From the NCBI GenBank assembly GCA_942491105.1, contig CALNZX010000002.1:62001-126000 (forward strand): a stretch of 64,000 bases of DNA, in the 5' to 3' direction. The DNA is from JBBEAM01 sp942491105. Its GTDB lineage: Bacteria; Pseudomonadota; Alphaproteobacteria; Kiloniellales; DSM-21159. Of the stretch, positions 55,990 to 64,000 are shown one piece after another. The position numbers and the translations under genes were made by a program. Each line of letters opens with the position of its first letter. Within the stretch, counting starts at the first letter, position 1. The notes below the pieces were generated by a model, which was not told the origin of the DNA, searched no databases, and saw nothing but the letters and a program-made list of their open reading frames with translations.

Positions 55990-56394
55990 TTGAGTTTTAA
56001 ATTGCTGGAATCCGCTCACACTGGGATCGAACATCTCGATGCGGAGCATCAGAACCTGATTTCTGGCATCAATGCGATTGCTAGATCGGAGCGGTCGGCC
56101 AACACGGCGCGAGCAATTGATGCACTGTCCCAATTCAAGATGGATCTCATTGCGCATTTCCAAAATGAGGAGGCTGAACTTGAGCGCGTGAATTACCCCG
56201 AATTCAGCAATCACGCGCGGCATCATGCGGATATCATCGATGCCTTAGATAGACTGGCCTGCGAGATTGAGGATGGTAAGTCGGGAAAAGAGGCAGTGAG
56301 CTCCTACTGCTATCACGAACTGATGTCGACGGTTCTGCGCAGGGATATGGAATTCATCAACTGGCTTGCTGATCAGCCAGAATTAAAAAAATAG
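55990..56394 (+). CDS. Bacteriohemerythrin-like protein
   Basis: 134 residues from a TTG at 55990, seven bases after AGGAGG. The four-helix hemerythrin pattern is visible: EHLDAEHQNLI (His20), AHFQNEEAELERVNYPEF (His56, Glu60) and NHARHHADI (His75, His79). The last ligand motif, usually H-x4-D, is unclear: YHELMSTVLRRDMEF has His109 and Asp119 ten apart. Hemerythrins bind O2 at a di-iron site for storage or sensing. The gene is clearly more AT-rich than its neighbours, suggesting acquisition. It is not in an operon. Confidence 0.8.
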   Translation: MSFKLLESAHTGIEHLDAEHQNLISGINAIARSERSANTARAIDALSQFKMDLIAHFQNEEAELERVNYPEFSNHARHHADIIDALDRLACEIEDGKSGKEAVSSYCYHELMSTVLRRDMEFINWLADQPELKK

Positions 56395-57022
56395 GGAAGG
56401 GTGCCGGTTTCATCTCGGTGCATCGTAGCCAGCCGCCATCCAGATAACGCAGTTCGAACCGCGCGCAATTGACAACTTTGGCATGAAAACATTACGCGCG
56501 CCGATCTCCATGCGATGTGTGGCTTTGGCGTGGGCCCGGCCTTCTCTAACGTAATCTCTAGGGGTCCGTGCCGAGACGGCAGGACACGCCGTAAAGCGTG
56601 CGTGGTATACATCCACCCTGAAGAACTACCGATACCAGAAGCACCAAGAAGATTTTCATGCCCCACCGGCATTATCCAATTGCATCTGATGATAGTATTG
56701 TCTGGGGCATGAAATTCCGGAAATAGCTTTCTCGCTATGCAGAGGCAATACCGCGTCCCGGACTGCCGCAGCTCCGAGAGTCTTTACGCGCCGGGCGCGC
56801 TGGCGCGCGGCGGCGGACCCGCTCGAAGCCAAAGTTGCCGGCGCACCACGCTCGGCTCTTCTCAGTCAGAACCACGGCCCACGCGGCGCGCCCGGGCCTC
56901 AATTTTTTCCCGGCCGTAGCGCCACATCCCTTTTTGGGAACCTTTTCATCCGTCTCGGCATCAAAGGGGCAGCGCGTCCACTCGCGGGCGCGCCCTGATC
57001 GATATCCCTTTTGGAGACGGAC
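56395..57022. other. 628-bp region without a recognisable gene
   Basis: Two short minus-strand frames (56373-56672, 56410-56616) and several plus-strand ones show no family resemblance, no Shine-Dalgarno and atypical codon use. The left half shares the lower GC of the hemerythrin gene; the right half (from about 56740) is again GC-rich. It may be decayed coding sequence. The last 25 bases hold TTGGAGA, the SD of the next gene. Confidence 0.35.
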
Positions 57023-57610
57023 ATGTTCAACCTCAACACCCCATCCTTTCGCAGCGTCGAACTCGACCGGCGGAACCTGCTCGTACGCGGCGGCCAGGCG
57101 ACACTCTCGGCGGCGGCGATCGCCCTGCTGGCCGGCCGCGACAATCTCGCCATCGGCAGCGCCGCGGCGGCCGATAGCAGCCAAGACGCGAAGATCCTGA
57201 ACACCGCCCTGGGCGCCGAGCTGGAGGCGATCGCCGCTTACCAGATCGGCGCGGAGAGCGGCCTGCTGAGCAAGCCGGTCCTGAATCTCGCGGTGCAGTT
57301 CCAGGGCCATCACAAGGAACACGCCGAAGCGCTCGCGGCCACCGTCGCGCAGCTCGGCGGCAGCCCGATGGAGCCCCGGGACAGCTACGACTTCCCGGTC
57401 GAGACCCTGAAAACGGAAATCGACGTGCTGCGCTTCGCCGCCGGACTCGAAAAGGGCGCGGTCAGCGCTTACCTCGGCGCGGTTCCCCTGTTCGAGGAGC
57501 GCGAGCTGGCCAAGGTCGCGGCGTCGATTCTCGGCGACGAGGCCATGCACTGGGCGGTTCTGCGCCAGGCCGTCGGCGAAACGCCGGTGCCCAGCGCCTT
57601 CGTTTCCTAA
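57023..57610 (+). CDS. Ferritin-like domain protein with Tat-type signal
   Basis: 195 residues. The N-terminus has a twin-arginine-like signal (LDRRNLLVRGGQATLSAAAI), pointing to export of a folded, cofactor-bearing protein. The mature part is a four-helix ferritin-like bundle: LGAELEAIAAYQIG, QFQGHHKEHAEALAATV, LEKGAVSAYLGAVPLF and ILGDEAMHWAVLRQAVG supply Glu/His ligands for a di-metal site. The precise activity is unknown. GGAGA precedes the ATG at 57023. A c-type cytochrome gene follows in the same direction. Confidence 0.82.
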   Translation: MFNLNTPSFRSVELDRRNLLVRGGQATLSAAAIALLAGRDNLAIGSAAAADSSQDAKILNTALGAELEAIAAYQIGAESGLLSKPVLNLAVQFQGHHKEHAEALAATVAQLGGSPMEPRDSYDFPVETLKTEIDVLRFAAGLEKGAVSAYLGAVPLFEERELAKVAASILGDEAMHWAVLRQAVGETPVPSAFVS

Positions 57611-57687
57611 GGCGCTCCCACCTCACCCCCGCACGCCGCGAGGCCACGGCCTCGCGGCGCAGAGGGGAAAGCCAAGGCATTTCTTCG

Positions 57688-58107
57688 ATGATGTTCTTAC
57701 GGATACCGCCGCGGAGCTGGGCCGTCGCCGCGGCCTTGACCACCGCCACGCTCGCCTTCGGCGCCGCCGCCGGCGAAACCCCGCCCGGCGACCCGGACAA
57801 GGGCGAGCGTCTCTACTCGCGCTGTCTCGCCTGCCACTCCCTGCAGCGCAACCGGACCGGGCCGAAGCACTGCGGCCTGTTCGGGCGGCCGGCGGGCAGC
57901 CTCGAGGGCTTCGCCTTCTCCGACGCCCTGCGGGACTCCGGAATTGTCTGGGACCGTGACAGCCTGGACAGCTTCCTGCGCGCGCCGCTAACGGCGGTGC
58001 CGGGCACCCTGATGGGCTATGCCGGCATCAAGGACGACCAGGAGCGCGCCGATCTGATCGCCTACCTGGAAGCGGCCGGCGAAGATCCGGAACTCTGCTC
58101 CGATTGA
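57688..58107 (+). CDS. Class I c-type cytochrome
   Basis: 139 residues: a signal peptide (about 1-29), then a single haem site CLACH (Cys46, Cys49, His50) and probable distal ligand Met109 in VPGTLMGYAG. It resembles cytochrome c552/c2-type soluble periplasmic electron carriers. An extra Cys pair (HCGLF and the C-terminal ELCSD) could form a disulfide. It lies 78 bp after the ferritin-like gene and is convergent with the lipoprotein at 58111. Confidence 0.88.
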   Translation: MMFLRIPPRSWAVAAALTTATLAFGAAAGETPPGDPDKGERLYSRCLACHSLQRNRTGPKHCGLFGRPAGSLEGFAFSDALRDSGIVWDRDSLDSFLRAPLTAVPGTLMGYAGIKDDQERADLIAYLEAAGEDPELCSD

Positions 58108-58110
58108 GCG

Positions 58111-58569
58111 CTAGTTGCTCGCGGTCTGAATTTCCCGCTCGATATGCTGCGCCAGTTCCAAGGAGGCGCGGCCGTCGACCAGCAAACCGTGATTGCGCTG
58201 ATAGGCCCGGATCGCGTTGGTGGTCTGCGCGCCCTTGACGCCATCGATCGGCCCCGGGTCGTAGCCGAGCTCGTATAGCCCAGCCTGGACGCGCGCGATG
58301 GCCGCGTCGTTGGCCTCGTGCGTATCGGTGGCCCAGATCGGATCGCCGAGGTTGATCACCTCCTCGTCGGTCAGGCCGCCCAGCAAGCCGCCGGCCGCGG
58401 CGCCGATGACCACGCCCTGCAGGACGGAAAGACCTGTCACGGCGCCGACCACGGCGCCCGCGCCCGCGCCTATGCCAGCCCCGGAAGCCACCCGGTCGCC
58501 TGTATTGTTGCCGCAGCCCGCGAGCAGCAGCGAAAGCCCAAGAAACAGCGGAGCGAAGTATCGGACCAT
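58111..58569 (-). CDS. Glycine-zipper lipoprotein with C-terminal peptidoglycan-binding domain
   Basis: 152 residues. Lipobox LLAGC (Cys19) is followed by a glycine zipper (ASGAGIGAGAGAVVGAVTG, VVIGAAAGGLLGGL) and a PG_binding_1-like domain at about 85-145 (VQAGLYELGYDPGPIDGVKG, AIRAYQRNHGLLVDG). It probably tethers the outer membrane to the wall. AGGAGG lies seven bases before the ATG at 58569. The zipper half resembles the small lipoprotein at 13404-13631. The only genes around it face the other way. Confidence 0.85.
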   Translation of the reverse strand: MVRYFAPLFLGLSLLLAGCGNNTGDRVASGAGIGAGAGAVVGAVTGLSVLQGVVIGAAAGGLLGGLTDEEVINLGDPIWATDTHEANDAAIARVQAGLYELGYDPGPIDGVKGAQTTNAIRAYQRNHGLLVDGRASLELAQHIEREIQTASN

Positions 58570-58778
58570 TCAAGGCCTCCTATCGTTGTCCAAGCCGGTC
58601 TTCGTTAAACCAAGCAGAGTCCAAAAATGACAGGAAATTTCGGCTTTTCTAAGACGGGAAAAGCTCTGCTACACGCGATTCGTGTCTTTGCTAGCGCATT
58701 ATTAACTTCTGTTAGGCATTTTTTTGAAACGTATTTGGCGGGTAGCCGCGACATTCTGACCAAGAGCCAGAACACGAA

Positions 58779-61484
58779 ATGTTCAAAAACAACCCCCAAC
58801 TCCTGCTGGAAGTGCTGGAGCAAAGCCCCGACGCCTTTGTTTACTATGGCCCCGACCATCGCCTCTATCATTGCAACAGCGTCTTCGTGGACTGGTTTTT
58901 CCCCGGCTGGACGCCCGAGGCCCTGATCGGGCGCGATATCGAGGAGGTTGTCGAGATCTGTTTCGCCTGCGGGCGCATCGCGTCCTGCAATGGCTTCGCC
59001 GACTGGCGCGCGGAGCGGCTGAACAATCATCAGCACCCTGGACAGCCCTACGAATACAAACTCGCCGACGGCAGACTGATGCAGGGCCGCGAGCAGCAGC
59101 TGTCGATCGGCGGCACCATCAGCGTCATTACGGATATTACCGAGCACGCCCAGCTGATCGAGGCGCGCGCGGTCTCCGATCAACGTTACCGCCAGCTTTT
59201 CGAAAATGCCGCCGTCGGCGTCTATCGCGTATCGCGCGAAGGCAGCTTTTTGGAAGTAAACCCCGCCATGGCGCGGATCCAGGGCTGCGATAGCCCCGAA
59301 GAGTATCTCAGCCTGTTCCATGCCGCCCACAATTTCTATGCCGATCCCAGTACCCGGCCCGCGCTGCTAGCCCAGCTCGATTCCAAGGACGTAGCGCAGG
59401 ATTTCGAGTCCATGATCCTGAGAAAGGACGGCTCGGCGATCTGGATCACGGAGACGGCGCGCCCGGTACGCGATAGCCGCGGCGACATTCTCGGCTATGA
59501 AGGCTTTATCGTCGACATTACGGCACGCAAGCGCGCCGAGGCCGAACGCGACCTCAGCGAAGCCCGCTTCCGCGATTTCGCCGAGCTTGCAGCGGACTGG
59601 TTCTGGGAAACCGATCTCGAGCAGCGCTTCACCTGGCAGGCCGGTCCGACGCCGATCCTGGATGGCGCCGCCGCGCCGTCGGACCTGCTCGGGTCAACGC
59701 GCTGGGAGTTACTGTCGCGCATCGGCGCCAATCCGGCCATGGCCGACGTGGTCGCCGACTACATGCTGCATGGCGAATCCTTCTGGAACCTGACCTACCG
59801 TTTCCCCCATCCCAAGTACGGCGATACCTGGGTGCGCTTCAGCGGCAAGCCGGTCTACGATTCCTTCGGCCGAATCGTCGCGTATCGGGGTGTCGGCAGC
59901 GACATCACGGCGGAAAGGCAGGCCGAATCCGCGCGGACCCGCGTCGAGGCCCAACTGCGCCACGCCACTCAATTGGCGATGATCGCGCATTGGGTCTGGG
60001 ACGAGGAAAGCGGCCGCTGTATCGAGTGTTCCGAGAGCATGGAGCATTTCACCGGCGTGGCCCGGGAGGACTACATCGGCTGCAGCCATGAAGAGGTCGA
60101 GCCCTTCATTCACCCCGACGACTGGCCTGGTTATCAACGCGACATCCTCGCCTATAACAACGGCGCCGAACGCTTCGAGGCGGTCTATCGAAACATCGGC
60201 AAGGATGGCGTCGTGCGCTGGTGCCGCGAGATCGGCGAACGCATTCCCGGCCCCGACGGCCGGCTGACCCGCTCGATCGGAACCCTGCAGGACATCACCG
60301 AGGACCGCCGCCTGCAGACCGAGCTGCGCGAGGCCAAGGAGCTGCTGCAATCGCAGCTCGACTCCTCGCCGCTCGCCATCATCACGGTTGACGACAATAG
60401 TAGGATGATGAGCTGGAACCCGGCGGCGGAGAAGATATTCGGCTGGACCGCCGAGGAGGTCCTTGGCAAGCCCGCACCCCAGATCCCGGCCGAGCTCGAA
60501 CACGAGCGCCTAGATCTGCGCGCGCGCGTCGGTGCCGGCGAAGCGATCCGCAATCTGGAAACCCGCCGCAAGCACAAGGACGGGCGCGACATCGACATCT
60601 CGATCAACGGCGCCGCCTTGACCTCGGAATCGGGCGCTTTCTGCGGAGCGGTCTACGTCATCGCCGACATCACCGAGCACAAACGCCTCCAGAACGAGCT
60701 GCACAAACAAGAGGCGCTGGCCATGCACGCACAGAAGCTCGAGGCGGTCGCAACCCTGGCCAGCGGTATCGCGCATGACTTCAACAACATGCTGCTTCCG
60801 ATCATGATCTCCGCGGAAAACTTGACGGAATCCCTGCCGGAGAACTCCGCTGGCAAGCGCGACGCGGAGCTGATCCTCACGACGGCGGAACGCGTCGCGG
60901 GCCTGGTGCGCCGCCTGCTGGATTTCAGCCGCGCGGAGGACCCCCGCCGCCAGCGCGCCGACATGCGCGAAGCGGTTCAGCAGACGCTTCCCCTGGTCCA
61001 GGCGACCCTGTCGAACGCGATCAAGCTGCACACCAATTTCGCCGATGACTGCGGCGAGGTCGAGATCGATACGGGACAGCTGCTGCAGGTTCTGCTCAAC
61101 CTGATCGGGAATGCCGCCGACGCCCAGGAGCAACGCGGCAATATCGATCTGGGCTTGGAAATCGCTACGCTCGATGGCGAGGGCGGGACGGGATTGGTCG
61201 GCTTGGCTCCCGGACGCTACGCCCGGCTGACGGTGCGGGACGAAGGCTGTGGCATCGCACCGGAGGTCCTGCCGCACATCTTCGACCCCTTTTACACCAC
61301 CAAGGAAGTTGGTAGGGGAACCGGTCTTGGACTGGCCGTCGCCCATGGTATCGTTACCGCACATGGCGGAGCCATCGAAGTCATGACCGAACCTGGGAAG
61401 GGCGCGGCTTTTCACGCGTATTTCCCCCTTCTCGACAGCAGCAGCTGGCAGCTCATGGATGCATCAGAGAGCACCGCGGCATGA
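58779..61484 (+). CDS. Multi-PAS sensor histidine kinase (NtrB/FixL-like H-box)
   Basis: 901 residues without membrane helices. About five PAS modules run through 1-640 (for example LLEVLEQSPDAFVYYGPDHR, LFENAAVGVYRVSREGSFLE, LDSSPLAIITVDDNSRMMSW). The kinase core has an H-box GIAHDFNNMLLPIMI (His666), N-box LNLIGNAADAQ, G-boxes DEGCGIAP and GTGLGLAV. The Asn-rich H-box is typical of PAS-linked cytoplasmic kinases. A single-domain receiver gene overlaps its end by ATGA. The signal is unknown; no haem-binding motif is certain. Confidence 0.9.
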   Translation: MFKNNPQLLLEVLEQSPDAFVYYGPDHRLYHCNSVFVDWFFPGWTPEALIGRDIEEVVEICFACGRIASCNGFADWRAERLNNHQHPGQPYEYKLADGRLMQGREQQLSIGGTISVITDITEHAQLIEARAVSDQRYRQLFENAAVGVYRVSREGSFLEVNPAMARIQGCDSPEEYLSLFHAAHNFYADPSTRPALLAQLDSKDVAQDFESMILRKDGSAIWITETARPVRDSRGDILGYEGFIVDITARKRAEAERDLSEARFRDFAELAADWFWETDLEQRFTWQAGPTPILDGAAAPSDLLGSTRWELLSRIGANPAMADVVADYMLHGESFWNLTYRFPHPKYGDTWVRFSGKPVYDSFGRIVAYRGVGSDITAERQAESARTRVEAQLRHATQLAMIAHWVWDEESGRCIECSESMEHFTGVAREDYIGCSHEEVEPFIHPDDWPGYQRDILAYNNGAERFEAVYRNIGKDGVVRWCREIGERIPGPDGRLTRSIGTLQDITEDRRLQTELREAKELLQSQLDSSPLAIITVDDNSRMMSWNPAAEKIFGWTAEEVLGKPAPQIPAELEHERLDLRARVGAGEAIRNLETRRKHKDGRDIDISINGAALTSESGAFCGAVYVIADITEHKRLQNELHKQEALAMHAQKLEAVATLASGIAHDFNNMLLPIMISAENLTESLPENSAGKRDAELILTTAERVAGLVRRLLDFSRAEDPRRQRADMREAVQQTLPLVQATLSNAIKLHTNFADDCGEVEIDTGQLLQVLLNLIGNAADAQEQRGNIDLGLEIATLDGEGGTGLVGLAPGRYARLTVRDEGCGIAPEVLPHIFDPFYTTKEVGRGTGLGLAVAHGIVTAHGGAIEVMTEPGKGAAFHAYFPLLDSSSWQLMDASESTAA

Positions 61485-61879
61485 ATCTGAAGATGAATAG
61501 GAAGCCAAGCTGCCTGGTGGTCGACGACGATCCCATGGTGTGCGAAATCATTGCCCGGACCCTGAGCTCCGCCGGCTATTCCGTGCAATGCGCGGCCAAT
61601 GGCAATGAAGCCGTGGAGCTGTTCGCCAAGTCGCCCTGCGCCATCGTGGTCACCGACATCGTGATGCCCGAGAAGGAAGGCATCGAGACCATCATCGAGT
61701 TAAAACGTCTCGATCCCGCGGTGAAAATCCTGGCAATCTCCGGCGGCGGCCGCGAGCGCGGCAAGGAGTTTCTGCGCTATGCCAGCCGTCTCGGCGCCAA
61801 CGCCGTGCTGTCCAAGCCATTCCGCAAAGCCGAGCTGCTCGAAATCCTGGCGCGCTTCGAAACCGAACTCGCCGGCTAG
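61481..61879 (+). CDS. Single-domain response regulator (CheY-like)
   Basis: 132 residues: a bare receiver with acidic pair VVDDDP, phosphoacceptor Asp59 in VVTDIVMPEKEG, and Lys in LSKPFRKAEL. There is no output domain, so it must act by protein contact or phosphorelay. It is translationally coupled to the upstream kinase (ATGA), the obvious partner. Another ATG five codons in (MNRKPSC) is possible. Confidence 0.92.
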   Translation: MNLKMNRKPSCLVVDDDPMVCEIIARTLSSAGYSVQCAANGNEAVELFAKSPCAIVVTDIVMPEKEGIETIIELKRLDPAVKILAISGGGRERGKEFLRYASRLGANAVLSKPFRKAELLEILARFETELAG

Positions 61880-61899
61880 GCCTGCGCAGCTCGCGGTGG

Positions 61900-62211
61900 C
61901 TAGCCGAGCGCTCCGGAAGATTCGCCCCGGCGCGCGATGCGGCGCTCCCAACGGATCACCGCTTCTCCGAGGCTGCCGATCAGCATGGCAAAACTGCCGA
62001 TGATGAAGAGCCAAACGCCGGCTGGCTCCAGCAGACTCCAGATAAAGAAAACGCTGCCGACGAAGAACAGCAGATTGCCGAACAGGCCGATGCCGATGTG
62101 GACCCACTCGTAGTCTTTTACGAAGGCGCGCAGCATCGCGGAGCGCCGCGCCGACTTGGGCGGGCCGCGGCGCGGAATATCGGATTTCGGGGTTTTTGCG
62201 GGCTCGGTCAT
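61900..62211 (-). CDS. YrhK-like two-helix membrane protein
   Basis: 103 residues. A basic N-terminus is followed by YEWVHIGIGLFGNLLFFVGS and a second helix (GVWLFIIGSFAMLIGSLGEA), the YrhK domain arrangement. Function is unknown. It is convergent with the response regulator gene, with 20 bp between the stops. Confidence 0.75.
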   Translation of the reverse strand: MTEPAKTPKSDIPRRGPPKSARRSAMLRAFVKDYEWVHIGIGLFGNLLFFVGSVFFIWSLLEPAGVWLFIIGSFAMLIGSLGEAVIRWERRIARRGESSGALG

Positions 62212-62262
62212 GGCGCGACCCTATCGGTGCGCGACGGCCACGGCAAACGCCGCGCCGGACAG

Positions 62263-62523
62263 TCAGCTAAACCTGACCCCAACGCTGGTGCCATGCCGCC
62301 AGACGACACTACACTCGTGGAGTGTGCTTTTGTTATCGCGCAGTTGAAAACGATCCGGACAGATGAAGGAATCGAGCGGCCGTAGACGGGCGCCGGTTTC
62401 CGAGAAGTCGAGGATCGCGCAGGGCTGCGCGCAATTGCTCCCGCTGAAAATGATCTGGCCCTTTTGAATGGCCCGGTGACGCTTGGCGCCACGACGGTCG
62501 GCGGGGTCTACGGCGGATGACAT
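62263..62523 (-). CDS. PilZ-domain protein (small)
   Basis: 86 residues from the ATG at 62523. The N-terminal RRGAKRHRAIQKGQIIF contains an RxxxR-type motif and the strand AILDFSETGARLRPL the (D/N)-x-S-x2-G motif of c-di-GMP-binding PilZ domains. The C-terminus CSVVWRHGTSVGVRF also fits. The rest is absent, so it is a stand-alone PilZ. The longer ORF adds 36 non-conserved residues. It probably responds to c-di-GMP; the output is unknown. Confidence 0.82.
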   Translation of the reverse strand: MSSAVDPADRRGAKRHRAIQKGQIIFSGSNCAQPCAILDFSETGARLRPLDSFICPDRFQLRDNKSTLHECSVVWRHGTSVGVRFS

Positions 62524-62726
62524 GGCCGGGCAGAGTCCTTTCCGCTTATGCCATTGAAAGGGCAGTCCAATACGAAACCTAGCGCCCTGATATAAGGGGA
62601 AATCGCTGGCCGGCCAACAGCTATCCTTCACGAGGGATTTCTTGGGGCTTGAATTAGGTCAGTAATAGTGACATAAATTCATTCTCAAACACAGGCCGCG
62701 CAGCCGGCCGCGAGGGAGGATAAGCA

Positions 62727-63629
62727 ATGGTCACTTTCAAAGCCTTGCCCGGCGCGTTCGGCGTCGAGATAACCGACATCAACCTGGCCACCGCGAGCGA
62801 CGACGAGATGCGGGATCTGCTGCGCATCTTCCACCGCCACCAGCTGATCGTCGTGCGCAACCAGGAGTTGGAGTTCGAAGAGTACGACGCCCTCACCAAG
62901 AAGTTCGGCAATCAGAGGCCGCATTTCCTGGACCACCTGCGGATGCGCGGCCACCCGGCGATTCTGATGCTGTCCAACATCTTCGAGGACGGCCGCCAGA
63001 TCGGCGTGTTCGAGGGCGCCTGCTTCTGGCACACCGACGTGGCCTACGAGGATCCGGCGAACAGCTCGACCGTGGTCTATTCGATTCAGAAGCCCGAGGG
63101 CGGTTGCCCGACCAACTTCTGCGATACCTTCAGCGCTTACGACGCCCTGCCAGAGAAGACCAAGCGCCGGATCGACGACCTGACGGTAATCCATCACTAC
63201 GGCAACCGCGCCAATACCGTCGAGGGCACGCCAACCGCCGCCGAGACCCTGACCGAGGATCAGAAAAAGCGCGTCAGCAATGTCACGCATCCGCTGGTCA
63301 AGCGCCACCCGATCACCGGCCGCAAGTCGCTCTACGGTATCGCCGGCAGCTCCTTCGGGATCGTCGGGATGCCCGACGACGAGGCGATCGCGCTGCTCGA
63401 GGAGCTGGCCGCGCACGCCCTGCAGCCGCGCTTCATAACCAGCTACGACTACGAGCCCGGCGACCTGGCGGCCTGGGATACCTATTCAACGCTGCACAAG
63501 GCGACGCTGATGCAGCGGGCCTCCGCGGAGGATCCCCATGCCCGCGTCCTCTGGCGTGTCAGCGTGACCGGCGAGTCCCCCCTGTTTCCCGCCGAGGAAA
63601 CCTACCGCTACCAAAACAGCCTTCACTGA
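62727..63629 (+). CDS. TauD/TfdA-family 2OG-Fe(II) dioxygenase
   Basis: 300 residues. Iron ligands His102-x-Asp104 (FWHTDVAYE) and His257 (STLHKATL), plus the 2OG-binding arginine near 273-277 (HARVLWRVSV), follow the TauD pattern. Founding members are taurine and 2,4-D dioxygenases; the substrate here is unknown. GGGAGG precedes the ATG at 62727. Its 3' end overlaps by 7 bp with the convergent aldolase gene. Confidence 0.92.
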   Translation: MVTFKALPGAFGVEITDINLATASDDEMRDLLRIFHRHQLIVVRNQELEFEEYDALTKKFGNQRPHFLDHLRMRGHPAILMLSNIFEDGRQIGVFEGACFWHTDVAYEDPANSSTVVYSIQKPEGGCPTNFCDTFSAYDALPEKTKRRIDDLTVIHHYGNRANTVEGTPTAAETLTEDQKKRVSNVTHPLVKRHPITGRKSLYGIAGSSFGIVGMPDDEAIALLEELAAHALQPRFITSYDYEPGDLAAWDTYSTLHKATLMQRASAEDPHARVLWRVSVTGESPLFPAEETYRYQNSLH

Positions 63630-64000
63630 TCCTGCTGCCGCAGGGCCTCGAGCCCGCGGCGCAGGCTCGCCTGCAGCAACCAGATATCGCCGGAATAGGC
63701 CAGCAGGTCGTAGCCGCGCGCCATCCAGGCCCGCCCGGTCTCGGCGTCCGGCACCATGCAGCCGGCGCACTTGCCCGCCGCCTTGGCGGCCGCCGCGATG
63801 CGGTCGATACCGGCGCTGACCAGGGGGTGCTCGAAGTCTCCCGGCTGGCCGAGCGATAGGGAGAGATCGAACTGGCCGACATGGGCCACGTCGATGCCCG
63901 GCACGGCGATGATTTCCTCGATGTTTTCCAGTCCCTTGGCGGTCTCGATCAGCGCCAGAATCAGGGTCCGCTCATTGGCGGTGGCGATCTTCGTCTTGAC
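63623..64000 (-). CDS. HpcH/HpaI-family aldolase (partial, N-terminus outside window)
   Basis: The frame is open to the right edge, giving 126 C-terminal residues. Visible motifs are ILALIETAKGLENIEEI, with the metal-binding Glu of the family, and the IDVAHVGQFDLSLSLG metal/substrate loop. These class II aldolases cleave 2-keto-3-deoxy acids. No sign of a frameshift. It is convergent with the TauD-type gene and overlaps it by 7 bp. Confidence 0.88.
   Translation of the reverse strand, partial: VKTKIATANERTLILALIETAKGLENIEEIIAVPGIDVAHVGQFDLSLSLGQPGDFEHPLVSAGIDRIAAAAKAAGKCAGCMVPDAETGRAWMARGYDLLAYSGDIWLLQASLRRGLEALRQQDQ

Noticed and set aside
56373..56672. 99-residue minus-strand frame in the gene-free patch
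   Set aside because: No Shine-Dalgarno, no family resemblance and overlap with the hemerythrin 3' end; left as unexplained sequence.
58696..58720. Second CtrA-like site (TTAACTTCTGTTAG) before the PAS kinase
   Set aside because: Spacing is six, not seven, and the second half is TTAG, so it does not meet the consensus.

Overview
The window is a GC-rich, gene-dense chromosomal stretch with no rRNA, CRISPR array or intact insertion sequence. It reads as a free-living alphaproteobacterium, probably Rhodospirillales-like. The evidence is the ChvI-ChvG / HprK / PTS cluster, a DivL with tyrosine in the H-box next to ahcY, the acidic TIGR02300 (FYDLN) protein, and the aroA-cmk-rpsA-ihfB-lapA and trpB-trpA-accD-folC orders. 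The order-level placement is inference.

Layout. 1-7.2 kb (minus): tamA-tamB outer-membrane assembly genes, tRNA-Arg(CCG), a lipoprotein hydrolase with an ABC ATPase, and a 2OG-Fe(II) oxygenase. 7.4-13.6 kb: zinc-finger protein, polA, a cold-shock gene, a DsbA-fold isomerase, a yciB/rhomboid pair and a glycine-zipper lipoprotein. 13.8-22.3 kb: pckA divergent from chvI-chvG, then an HprK-RapZ fusion, EIIA(Man), HPr and Enzyme I, forming a regulatory phosphorelay without a sugar permease. 22.4-26.1 kb: ahcY, then divL preceded by a perfect CtrA box and a short leader ORF. 27.2-36.5 kb: tsaE-amgK-murU-addB-addA, every junction an ATGA overlap, then trxA.

36.6-42.1 kb (minus): trpB-trpA-accD-folC and a peroxiredoxin-like/prolyl-hydroxylase-like fusion. 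42.2-44.4 kb (plus): a YnbA/YnbB-type phospholipid cassette with a PlsC-like acyltransferase, lying between trpB and trpF. 44.4-48.6 kb (minus): trpF and pyrF interleaved with three divergent paralogues of an unnamed multi-pass membrane family. 48.7-54.7 kb (minus): ornithine-cyclodeaminase-like gene, lapA, ihfB, rpsA, cmk, aroA. 55-58.6 kb: TIGR02300 gene, tRNA-Ala(GGC), a lower-GC patch with a hemerythrin, then a Tat-type ferritin-like protein, a cytochrome c and a second glycine-zipper lipoprotein. 58.8-64 kb: a five-PAS kinase with its receiver, YrhK and PilZ proteins, a TauD-type dioxygenase and the end of an HpcH/HpaI aldolase gene.

Most genes are housekeeping. The points most worth following are the HprK-RapZ fusion, the CtrA box and leader ORF at divL, the three membrane paralogues woven into the pyrF-trpF operon, and the YnbAB-PlsC cassette. 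Starts were moved from the longest ORF wherever a Shine-Dalgarno sequence, an operon overlap or family length favoured another codon.
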